Shown here: piece after piece, positions 6,720 to 12,206 of the stretch
Layout: each line of letters starts with the position of its first letter
How positions within the stretch are numbered: the stretch's first letter is position 1
Origin: an uncultured Bacillota bacterium
GTDB taxonomy: Bacteria > Bacillota > Clostridia > Tissierellales > Tepidimicrobiaceae
Assembly: GCA_937967955.1 (NCBI GenBank)
Contig: CALBUB010000021.1
Location: forward strand, 1 to 12,206
Direction of reading: 5' to 3'
Length of the DNA: 12,206 bases
Notes under the pieces: generated by a model
What the model was told of the DNA's origin: nothing
The model's input: only the letters and a program-made list of their open reading frames with translations
Database searches by the model: none
Made by a program: the position numbers and the translations under genes

Positions 6720-7088
6720 ATGGCAATAAACAACATTTTGGAATGGACCCTATTATCCGAGTGCCCTATACCCAAGGATGTAGAGGAGATATTGGTAGAT
6801 GGAGAATATGCTGTAGCAGCCTATAAGACATTTAGGGATAGTGCCATATTTACAAACAAAAGGCTTATAGTAAGGGATTCTCAAGGGCTTACAGGTAAGA
6901 AAGTGGAGATATACTCTTTACCCTATTCATCCATATACATGTGGTCAACTGAAAATGCAGGAAAGCTATTTGACATCAACGCAGAAGTAGAGCTTTGGAC
7001 TAGAGCAGGCCATATTAAGATTAATTTACAAAGAGGAGTAGATATTAGAAAATTTGACAAATTAATAGCTAACGCTATATTAAAATAG
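6720..7088 (+). CDS. Bacterial PH-domain protein (bPH_1-like)
   Basis: The 122-residue soluble protein appears to consist of a single bacterial pleckstrin-homology domain. The signature is the strand FTNKRLIVRD (44-53), then a short loop, a strand with a conserved serine/proline turn (IYSLPYSSIYMW, 64-75), then FDINAEVELW and IKINL as the last strands, and a closing helix (RKFDKLIANAIL). Proteins of this family are widespread in Firmicutes and their function is mostly unknown. AAAGGAGGAG at 6704-6713 supports the ATG start. The gene ends 20 bases before azlC and shares its promoter region, so it is very likely co-transcribed with the azlCD exporter. A direct role in amino acid export is only a guess. 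Confidence 0.8.
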   Translation: MAINNILEWTLLSECPIPKDVEEILVDGEYAVAAYKTFRDSAIFTNKRLIVRDSQGLTGKKVEIYSLPYSSIYMWSTENAGKLFDINAEVELWTRAGHIKINLQRGVDIRKFDKLIANAILK

Positions 7089-7095
7089 ACAGAAT

Positions 7096-7102
7096 TGAGG
7101 TG
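7096..7102 (+). promoter_or_regulatory. Ribosome binding site deciding the azlC start
   Basis: TGAGGTG sits six bases before the ATG at 7109. A longer frame could begin at the GTG at 7100, but that codon lies inside this site, so the ATG is preferred. Confidence 0.65.
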
Positions 7103-7108
7103 TTGCAT

Positions 7109-7822
7109 ATGGTGGAAGGAAGCTACAAAAGAGGAAGGTTTAAAGAGGCTATAGTTGAATCTATGCCTATTGTTTTAGGCTATTTTCCAATAGCCATGGC
7201 TTTTGGCCTTTTATCTAAAAACACAGCCTTATCCTTAAGGGACACAAGCCTTTTATCGGCCATAGTCTATGCAGGAGCTAGTCAGTTTATGGCTCTTGAT
7301 TTAATAAATGCAGGGGTCAACTCCTCCAGTATCATACTGGCTATATTTCTTTTGAATATAAGACACATAATGATGTCTGCTTCCTTATCTGTAGAATTTA
7401 AAAATATACCCAAGAAATTTCTCCCTATTCTAGGAGCAGGAATTACTGATGAGACCTTTTCAGTAGTATCTTTTAATAAGGATAAAATCAATTTAGTGTA
7501 TGTAAGTACCATATTCCTACTATCCTATCTTTCCTGGAATATAGGGACTATAGCAGGATACTTAGTAGGAGAAATACTACCTGCATCTTTACAAGCCAGC
7601 CTAAGCATAGGTTTATATGCCATGTTTGCAGCTTTACTTTTTCCTGAAGCAAAAAAGTCAAAGAATACCTTGGTCTTATTTTTCATATCTGGAATCGTAT
7701 ATGCTGTAATCTATTATTCAAAGATATTTACTGCAGGCTGGGATATAATACTTGCTATAATAATAGCTTCAGCTTTGGCAGTCCTACTATTTGACAATAA
7801 GGAAGAGGAGAGTGAAAATTGA
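7109..7822 (+). CDS. azlC: AzlC family branched-chain amino acid exporter, large subunit
   Basis: This is a 237-residue membrane protein with multiple hydrophobic helices. AzlC hallmarks are visible: the N-terminal FKEAIVESMPIVLGYFPIAMAFG (11-33), YAGASQF (54-60), NIRHIMMSAS (83-92) and TDETFSVV (113-120), followed by hydrophobic segments to the acidic C-terminus. In B. subtilis AzlC works with AzlD to export branched-chain amino acids, and their loss of control gives 4-azaleucine resistance. The length is normal for the family. It follows a PH-domain gene by 20 bases and overlaps azlD by four bases, so the three form an operon. No T-box or obvious Lrp-type site is seen in the short leader. 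Export of branched-chain amino acids would make sense in an organism that takes up peptides, but the substrate is inferred from the family. Confidence 0.9.
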   Translation: MVEGSYKRGRFKEAIVESMPIVLGYFPIAMAFGLLSKNTALSLRDTSLLSAIVYAGASQFMALDLINAGVNSSSIILAIFLLNIRHIMMSASLSVEFKNIPKKFLPILGAGITDETFSVVSFNKDKINLVYVSTIFLLSYLSWNIGTIAGYLVGEILPASLQASLSIGLYAMFAALLFPEAKKSKNTLVLFFISGIVYAVIYYSKIFTAGWDIILAIIIASALAVLLFDNKEEESEN

Positions 7823-8118
7823 AAGGATATCTACCAGTTATAATAGGCATGGCATTGGTTACCTATCTACCTAGAGTAATACCTTTAATGGTTCTTAAGG
7901 ATAGACAGTTGAATGATAAAGTAAAGAAATTCTTACAATACATACCCCATACATCTTTAAGTGTGTTGATAATAAGGGGCATACTGACCTCATCCCAAGA
8001 TATGCTACTTCCAACTATATTAGGCATATCTTCAGCTGCTGTTGCAGCATATATAAAGGGAGATTTATTGCTATCAGTATTTGTAGGGGTATTAGTATCA
8101 TACCTATTACTTATGTAA
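7819..8118 (+). CDS. azlD: AzlD family branched-chain amino acid exporter, small subunit
   Basis: The 99-residue protein has about four hydrophobic helices and the AzlD signature TYLPRVIPL (15-23), with a conserved arginine in the first helix region and KFLQYIPHTSLSVLIIRGIL in the second. It is the obligatory small partner of AzlC in two-component amino acid export. The start is TTG and overlaps the azlC stop codon as TTGA. AGAGGAGAG at 7804-7812 lies at the right distance, so translation is coupled and the subunits should be made together. A strong terminator follows six bases after the stop. Confidence 0.9.
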   Translation: MKGYLPVIIGMALVTYLPRVIPLMVLKDRQLNDKVKKFLQYIPHTSLSVLIIRGILTSSQDMLLPTILGISSAAVAAYIKGDLLLSVFVGVLVSYLLLM

Positions 8119-8123
8119 GCCAT

Positions 8124-8158
8124 AAAAAGCACTGCCAAAATCTAGGCAGTGCTTTTTT
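8124..8158 (+). terminator. Rho-independent terminator of the PH-azlCD operon
   Basis: The 13-bp arms (8124-8136 and 8145-8157, core GCACTGCC/GGCAGTGC) form a perfect stem with an 8-base loop; the T-run at 8153-8158 completes a textbook terminator. Confidence 0.95.
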
Positions 8159-8162
8159 GACT

Positions 8163-8191
8163 TGTTTTAGCTAACAAAGTCTATATATGAT
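8163..8191 (+). promoter_or_regulatory. Candidate sigma-A promoter of the alpha/beta hydrolase
   Basis: TTGTTT (8163-8168), a 17-base spacer and TATGAT (8186-8191) form a reasonable vegetative promoter directly after the azlD terminator. The region is AT-rich, so other -10 choices nearby (TATTAT at 8191-8196) cannot be excluded. Confidence 0.45.
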
Positions 8192-8233
8192 ATTATTTAT
8201 TATATAAAATATTAAGAAAAGGGGTTTTAGAAT

Positions 8234-9007
8234 ATGACAGACTACTTAAAAGCTAAACACATACTGGAAGAGAAAATAAATATAAATGGCATTCCAGCCA
8301 TACTCTTTAGGCCAAGAGAAAAAGAAGGCTCCTTCCCTACAATAATCTTCTACCATGGCTGGAGTTCAAATAAGGAAAAGCAGAGAATGAGGGGCTTCAT
8401 ATTGGCGTCAGTAGGCTATCAGGTGGTAATTCCTGATGCCATATATCATGGGGAAAGGAATCCTCTTCCTAACTATAAGCCAAAAAATGCAGGAAAATAC
8501 TTCTGGGAAGTAATATTCAACAATATGGAGGAAGCCTCTACCATAATTGATGAATTAGTATCTAAATATGATGCTGCTCCTAATAGAATAGGAGTTACTG
8601 GCCATTCTATGGGAGGCTTTACAGCTGCTGGCATATTTACCCATAATCCTAATATAAAGGCTTTGGTAGTGTTAAATGGTTCCTGCTATTGGGAAAATTC
8701 CAATGAATACTTTGCAAAAGCCTTACACATTAAAGAAGATGAAGAGATTAAAAAATTAATAGAAAAGGTCTCCCAATTAGATCCTATGAACAATATAGAT
8801 TTATTAATAGATAGACCAATCCTTATACTCCATGGGGAAAAGGATAGTTCAGTTCCCATTGAAAGTCAAAGTTTATTTTATAACAAAGTAGAGGCTAAAT
8901 ACAAACACAAGGATAGAATTAAGTTTATTGCATATCCTAACTTAAACCATTTTGTCACAACAAATATGATGGAAGAGACCATAGCTTGGTTTTGGAAAAA
9001 TTTGTAA
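8234..9007 (+). CDS. Alpha/beta hydrolase, YitV/YtmA-like esterase
   Basis: This 257-residue cytoplasmic protein has a complete catalytic triad: S125 in GHSMGG, D204 in HGEKDSSVP and H239 in NLNHF. Other fold landmarks are the oxyanion-loop motif FYHGWSSNKE (39-48) and DAIYHGERN (68-76), the latter typical of the B. subtilis YitV type, as is the FWEVIFNNMEEAS stretch at about 90-102. The overall length also matches YitV. Relatives are called esterases or S9-like peptidases, but natural substrates are unknown. There is no signal peptide. The ATG is preceded by AAAAGGGG (8217-8224), a weaker site than others in the window. The gene is flanked by terminators on both sides and is probably transcribed alone. 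Confidence 0.85.
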   Translation: MTDYLKAKHILEEKININGIPAILFRPREKEGSFPTIIFYHGWSSNKEKQRMRGFILASVGYQVVIPDAIYHGERNPLPNYKPKNAGKYFWEVIFNNMEEASTIIDELVSKYDAAPNRIGVTGHSMGGFTAAGIFTHNPNIKALVVLNGSCYWENSNEYFAKALHIKEDEEIKKLIEKVSQLDPMNNIDLLIDRPILILHGEKDSSVPIESQSLFYNKVEAKYKHKDRIKFIAYPNLNHFVTTNMMEETIAWFWKNL

Positions 9008-9011
9008 TATA

Positions 9012-9040
9012 CTCTAATTTTGTAAATTTAGAGATTTTTT
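9012..9040 (+). terminator. Possible weak terminator after the hydrolase
   Basis: CTCTAA (9012-9017) pairs with TTAGAG (9028-9033), continuing past one mismatch with three more A-T pairs, and six T residues follow (9035-9040). The stem is low in GC, so strength is doubtful. Confidence 0.5.
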
Positions 9041-9066
9041 CAAATATTACATAATCTTTTTATTTC

Positions 9067-9095
9067 TTGACTTAGAAGTTAATATTTGCTATTTT
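9067..9095 (+). promoter_or_regulatory. Candidate promoter of guaBA
   Basis: TTGACT (9067-9072), a 17-base spacer and TATTTT (9090-9095), preceded by an extended TGC, form the best vegetative promoter in this gap. The leader would be about 80 bases. No purine riboswitch core and no PurR-type box (CCGAAC) is visible. Confidence 0.5.
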
Positions 9096-9109
9096 ATAAG
9101 GAACATAAT

Positions 9110-9139
9110 TTGTTGCATACATTTGTGCAATAATTTTTT
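9110..9139 (+). terminator. Terminator-like hairpin in the guaB leader
   Basis: Arms 9110-9118 and 9125-9133 pair over nine positions (two of them G-T wobbles) around a 6-base loop and run directly into six T residues (9134-9139). It lies just downstream of the candidate guaB promoter, so it could be a weak attenuator, or a second stop for read-through from the hydrolase. The stem has only two G-C pairs. Confidence 0.45.
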
Positions 9140-9184
9140 CCACTGGCACATATTATTAATGAACAAATACATGGAGGGATAAGA

Positions 9185-10636
9185 ATGGAATTTGTTGGAG
9201 AAGGCTTGACTTTCGATGATGTGCTACTACTTCCAGGTAAATCGGAAGTTTTGCCAAAGGATACAAAGGTTAACACATATTTAACTAAAAAGATTAAGCT
9301 AAACATACCCCTTGTTAGTGCAGGTATGGACACAGTAACAGAGTCAAGGATGGCTATAGCCATAGCTAGAGAAGGCGGCATTGGTATAATCCACAAAAAC
9401 ATGTCTATTGAAAAACAAGCTTTAGAAGTTGACAGAGTAAAAAGATCTGAACATGGAATAATAACCGATCCTTTTTCCCTTTCTAGACACCACAGCGTTT
9501 CTGATGCTTTAGAATTAATGGAAAGATATCACATTTCTGGAGTACCAATCATTGAAGAGGATAGAACATTAGTAGGAATTATAACTAACAGGGATATCAG
9601 ATTTGAAACGGATACTTCTAAAAAAATAGATGAAGTAATGACTAAAGAAAATTTGGTTACAGCTAAAATAGGAACTACCTTAGATGAGGCCTTAGAAATA
9701 ATGAAACAACATAAAATTGAGAAGTTGCCCATAGTAGATGATGATTACAAACTGGCTGGCCTAATAACTATTAAGGATATAGAAAAGCAAATTGAATATC
9801 CTAACTCTGCTAGGGATGAATCTGGTAGACTTCTAGTTGGAGCAGCAGTGGGAGTAACTGAAGATGTACTAGAAAGGGTTGGGGCCTTGGTAGATGCTAA
9901 GGTAGATGTAATAGTTGTAGATACTGCCCACGGCCATTCAGTAGGAGTAATAGAAACGGTTAAGAAGATTAAAAGGGAGTTTCCAAATTTACAAGTTATT
10001 GCAGGAAATGTGGCTACTTATGAGGGAACGGTAGAATTGATTAAAGCTGGTGCAGATGCTGTTAAGGTAGGAATTGGCCCTGGTTCCATATGTACTACTA
10101 GAGTGGTTACAGGAGTAGGAGTACCACAAATAACTGCCATTATTAATTGTGCTAAAGCTGGTAAGGAATATGGAGTACCCATAATTGCTGATGGAGGAAT
10201 TAAGTACTCTGGAGACATTACAAAGGCTTTAGCTGCAGGAGCAGACACAGTGATGATAGGTTCTCTATTTGCTGGAACTAAAGAAAGTCCAGGGGAAGAG
10301 GAGCTTTATGAAGGAAGAAGATTTAAAGTTTACAGAGGAATGGGTTCACTAGGTGCCATGAAAGCAGGTAGCAGTGATAGATATTTCCAAAAAAATACTA
10401 AGAAATATGTGCCAGAAGGAGTAGAGGGAAGAGTTCCATACAGGGGCCCATTGGGAGATGTAGTTTACCAACTAATTGGAGGCTTAAAATCAGGAATGGG
10501 TTATGTTGGTGCTAGAACTATTAAAGAACTACAAGAAAAAGCAAAATTCATTAAGATAACTACTGCTTCCTTAATCGAAGGTCATCCTCACGATGTATAT
10601 ATAACTAAAGAAGCTCCTAACTATAGTAGAAGGTAA
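9185..10636 (+). CDS. guaB: IMP dehydrogenase
   Basis: The 483-residue enzyme oxidises IMP to XMP with NAD, the first committed step to GMP. The TIM-barrel core starts with LTFDDVLLLPGKSEVLP (8-24) and SAGMDTVTE (45-53). Two CBS regulatory domains are inserted at about 95-205 (SGVPIIEEDRTLVGIITNRDI and the second repeat ending LITIKDIEKQ). The catalytic loop GIGPGSICTTR (296-306) holds the nucleophile C303. DGG (336-338), GSLFAGTKESPGE, YRGMGSLGAMKAGS and the mobile flap around EGRVPYRG (414-421) complete the active site. The length is normal for bacteria. GGAGGG at 9173-9178 supports the ATG. It lies 12 bases before guaA, so XMP is made and used by a two-gene operon. CBS domains usually bind adenine and guanine nucleotides for feedback control. 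Confidence 0.98.
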   Translation: MEFVGEGLTFDDVLLLPGKSEVLPKDTKVNTYLTKKIKLNIPLVSAGMDTVTESRMAIAIAREGGIGIIHKNMSIEKQALEVDRVKRSEHGIITDPFSLSRHHSVSDALELMERYHISGVPIIEEDRTLVGIITNRDIRFETDTSKKIDEVMTKENLVTAKIGTTLDEALEIMKQHKIEKLPIVDDDYKLAGLITIKDIEKQIEYPNSARDESGRLLVGAAVGVTEDVLERVGALVDAKVDVIVVDTAHGHSVGVIETVKKIKREFPNLQVIAGNVATYEGTVELIKAGADAVKVGIGPGSICTTRVVTGVGVPQITAIINCAKAGKEYGVPIIADGGIKYSGDITKALAAGADTVMIGSLFAGTKESPGEEELYEGRRFKVYRGMGSLGAMKAGSSDRYFQKNTKKYVPEGVEGRVPYRGPLGDVVYQLIGGLKSGMGYVGARTIKELQEKAKFIKITTASLIEGHPHDVYITKEAPNYSRR

Positions 10637-10643
10637 GGAGGAA
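10635..10643 (+). promoter_or_regulatory. Ribosome binding site supporting the TTG start of guaA
   Basis: AAGGAGGAA overlaps the guaB stop codon. Its GGAGG core ends seven bases before the TTG at 10649, which begins the sequence MILILGLGG, aligning with the normal start of GMP synthases. Confidence 0.75.
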
Positions 10644-10648
10644 CAAGC

Positions 10649-12154
10649 TTGATATTAATATTAGGTTTAGGTGGAAAGTTTAGTAGAAGTTTAGGCAGAA
10701 AGCTTAGACAAAGGAAAGTCTATTGTGAAATAGTGCCCCATAACTATTCTATAGAGAAAATAGAAGACAAAAAACCTGAAGGATTAATAATAGTAGGTGG
10801 AGAAGATAGGGATATCTCTGATTTAAGTGGAGATATATTCAAATTAGGAATTCCAGTATTGGCTATTGGCTATGGTATAAAAGCAATAGAAGCAGTTTAT
10901 GGTGGCAAGACAACTAAATCTTACAAAAATGAATATGCTTTCCAATTGGTTAATGTAGACAGGGAAAGCCTCTTATTTAACGGAATGGAAGAAAAGGCAA
11001 AGCTGTGGCTAGATAGGGAGTACGTATTTGAAACCATTCCTGCTGGCTTTAAAAAAATAGCAGCTTTTGAAGGAAATACTGTAGCCATAGCAAAAGAGGA
11101 AGATAAGGTATATGCTGTTACATTCCAGCCAGAAGTAGAGGATTCGACCGATGGAAAGTGTATAATCGACAACTTCTTGTTTAAAGTGTGCAACTGTGAC
11201 AAGGCTTGGGATATGGAAGAGTTTATAAACAATAAGCTAGAAGAGATAAAGAGGACTGTAGGAAATAAAAAGGCCCTATGTGCCCTATCTGGCGGGGTGG
11301 ACTCATCAGTGGCAGCAGTTTTAGTCCACAAGGCTATTGGGGATAATTTAGTGTGCGTATTTGTAGACCATGGCTTACTTAGGAAAAACGAGAAAGAATA
11401 TGTAGTTGAAACTTTTAAAGAAAAGTTCCATATGAATCTAATAAATGTAGATGCAAAGGATAGATTCTTAAGCAAATTAAAGGGAGTAACAGACCCGGAA
11501 AGAAAAAGGAAGATAATAGGCGAGGAGTTTATAAGGGTCTTTGAGGAAGAAAAGAATAAGCTTACGAATATAGAATTCTTAGTACAGGGAACCATATACA
11601 CAGATATAATCGAATCGGGAGTAGATGGCAATAAGGGGATAAAAAGCCATCACAATGTAGGTGGACTTCCAGAAGATATGGATTTTCAGCTTTTAGAACC
11701 AATAAAACAATTATTTAAGGATGAAGTAAGAGAAGTTGGAAGGCTATTAGGTATCCCTGAAGAAATAGTAAATAGGCAGCCTTTCCCAGGTCCTGGTCTT
11801 GGAGTAAGGGTATTAGGAGAAGTAACAGAGGAGAAACTTGAAATATTAAGGGAAGCAGACCACATATTTAGAGAAGAAATAGAAAAGGCCAAGCTAAAGG
11901 ATAAAATATGGCAGTATTTTGCCGTTATTCCTGATATAAAATCTGTAGGTGTGAAAGATGGAGAAAGGACTTATAATTATACTATCATATTAAGGGCGGT
12001 AAACAGTATAGATGCTATGACTGCCAGCTGGGCAAGAATCCCTCTGGATGTTTTAGCTAAGATTTCCAACAGGATTACTGCAGAAGTTCCACAAGTCAAT
12101 AGGGTAGTGTATGATATTACAGACAAGCCTCCAGCTACTATTGAATGGGAGTAA
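10649..12154 (+). CDS. guaA: GMP synthase with degenerate glutaminase domain
   Basis: This 501-residue protein makes GMP from XMP, ATP and an amino donor. The synthetase half looks intact: PP-loop SGGVDSS (214-220), VDHGLLRKNE (239-248), KSHHNVGGLPEDM (332-344), FKDEVREVGRLLGIP (356-370), RQPFPGPGLGVRVLGEV (376-392) and a dimerisation end with VNRVVYDITDKPPATIEWE. The N-terminal class I glutaminase domain (1 to about 185) keeps its length and pattern (GIPVLAIGYGIK, NFLFKVCNCDKAWDMEEF) but not its catalytic residues. The cysteine of GICYGMQ is G74, the histidine of FHPEV is Q160, E162 remains, SGGP reads VGGE, and the SHGD motif reads DREY. It should therefore not hydrolyse glutamine and is predicted to use ammonia directly. 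The gene follows guaB by 12 bases, starts with TTG, and ends at a strong terminator. Confidence 0.95.
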   Translation: MILILGLGGKFSRSLGRKLRQRKVYCEIVPHNYSIEKIEDKKPEGLIIVGGEDRDISDLSGDIFKLGIPVLAIGYGIKAIEAVYGGKTTKSYKNEYAFQLVNVDRESLLFNGMEEKAKLWLDREYVFETIPAGFKKIAAFEGNTVAIAKEEDKVYAVTFQPEVEDSTDGKCIIDNFLFKVCNCDKAWDMEEFINNKLEEIKRTVGNKKALCALSGGVDSSVAAVLVHKAIGDNLVCVFVDHGLLRKNEKEYVVETFKEKFHMNLINVDAKDRFLSKLKGVTDPERKRKIIGEEFIRVFEEEKNKLTNIEFLVQGTIYTDIIESGVDGNKGIKSHHNVGGLPEDMDFQLLEPIKQLFKDEVREVGRLLGIPEEIVNRQPFPGPGLGVRVLGEVTEEKLEILREADHIFREEIEKAKLKDKIWQYFAVIPDIKSVGVKDGERTYNYTIILRAVNSIDAMTASWARIPLDVLAKISNRITAEVPQVNRVVYDITDKPPATIEWE

Positions 12155-12158
12155 ATAG

Positions 12159-12188
12159 AAGCCACGATGATTTCATCGTGGTTTTTTT
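12159..12188 (+). terminator. Rho-independent terminator of guaBA
   Basis: CCACGATG (12162-12169) and CATCGTGG (12174-12181) form a perfect stem, extended by A-T and G-T pairs outside, with an ATTT loop and seven T residues (12182-12188). The last 18 bases of the window hold nothing recognisable. Confidence 0.95.
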
Positions 12189-12206
12189 ATTGGAAAGCTA
12201 TTTACA

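Noticed and set aside
9159..9182. A seven-codon leader peptide frame (MNKYMEG) ending just before guaB
   Set aside because: There is no ribosome binding site before it and its codons show no attenuation pattern; it overlaps the guaB ribosome binding site by chance.
9096..9184. Purine riboswitch or PurR box upstream of guaB
   Set aside because: The conserved riboswitch core and loop-loop sequences and the CCGAAC-type PurR box are not visible, and the leader is too short for a full aptamer plus switch.
10865..10880. Sequencing error as cause of the missing GuaA cysteine
   Set aside because: One base could turn TGC into GGC, but the histidine, SGGP and SHGD motifs are altered as well in an intact frame, so a single error cannot explain it.
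10921..11631. Long minus-strand open frame inside guaA (236 codons)
   Set aside because: It is serine-rich, low in complexity and has no ribosome binding site or family resemblance; it is a shadow of the guaA reading frame.

Overview
The window is AT-rich, has strong GGAGG-type ribosome binding sites, compact intergenic gaps, frequent TTG starts and clear stem-loop plus T-run terminators. This points to a low-GC Gram-positive bacterium, most likely an anaerobic amino-acid fermenter of the Clostridia/Tissierellia type. The taxonomic placement is inference from style and gene content, not from a marker gene. No mobile element, CRISPR array, tRNA or rRNA is visible.

Layout from left to right: (1) 38-1207, an M20 family zinc amidohydrolase with its own terminator. 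(2) 1278-3447, an ECF sigma factor and a large membrane anti-sigma protein (zinc-binding ZAS head, DUF4179-like and DUF5643-like parts) behind a predicted self-recognised ECF promoter. (3) 3475-5125 on the minus strand, a second ECF sigma factor with an overlapping single-pass membrane protein that is probably its anti-sigma factor. It has its own, different, predicted ECF promoter. The two sigma modules converge on one shared terminator hairpin. (4) 5318-6578, two convergent VOC-superfamily genes, a glyoxalase I and a CatE-like two-domain protein, also sharing one hairpin. (5) 6720-8118, a bacterial PH-domain protein followed by azlC and azlD, a two-component branched-chain amino acid exporter. 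(6) 8234-9007, an alpha/beta hydrolase of the YitV type. (7) 9185-12154, guaB and guaA, the two-step branch from IMP to GMP, ending in a strong terminator at the window edge.

The most notable observation is in guaA. The synthetase (ATP pyrophosphatase and dimerisation) part looks intact. The fused N-terminal glutaminase domain has kept its overall length and fold pattern but lost its catalytic residues: the nucleophile cysteine is glycine (residue 74), the catalytic histidine is glutamine (residue 160), and the usual SHGD motif is gone. The enzyme is therefore predicted to use free ammonia, or ammonia from another protein, rather than glutamine. That would fit an ammonia-rich amino-acid fermenter. 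A second theme is regulation: two unrelated ECF sigma/anti-sigma pairs sit face to face with distinct promoter signatures. In three two-gene pairs (sigma/anti-sigma 1, azlC/azlD, guaB/guaA) the second gene starts with TTG.
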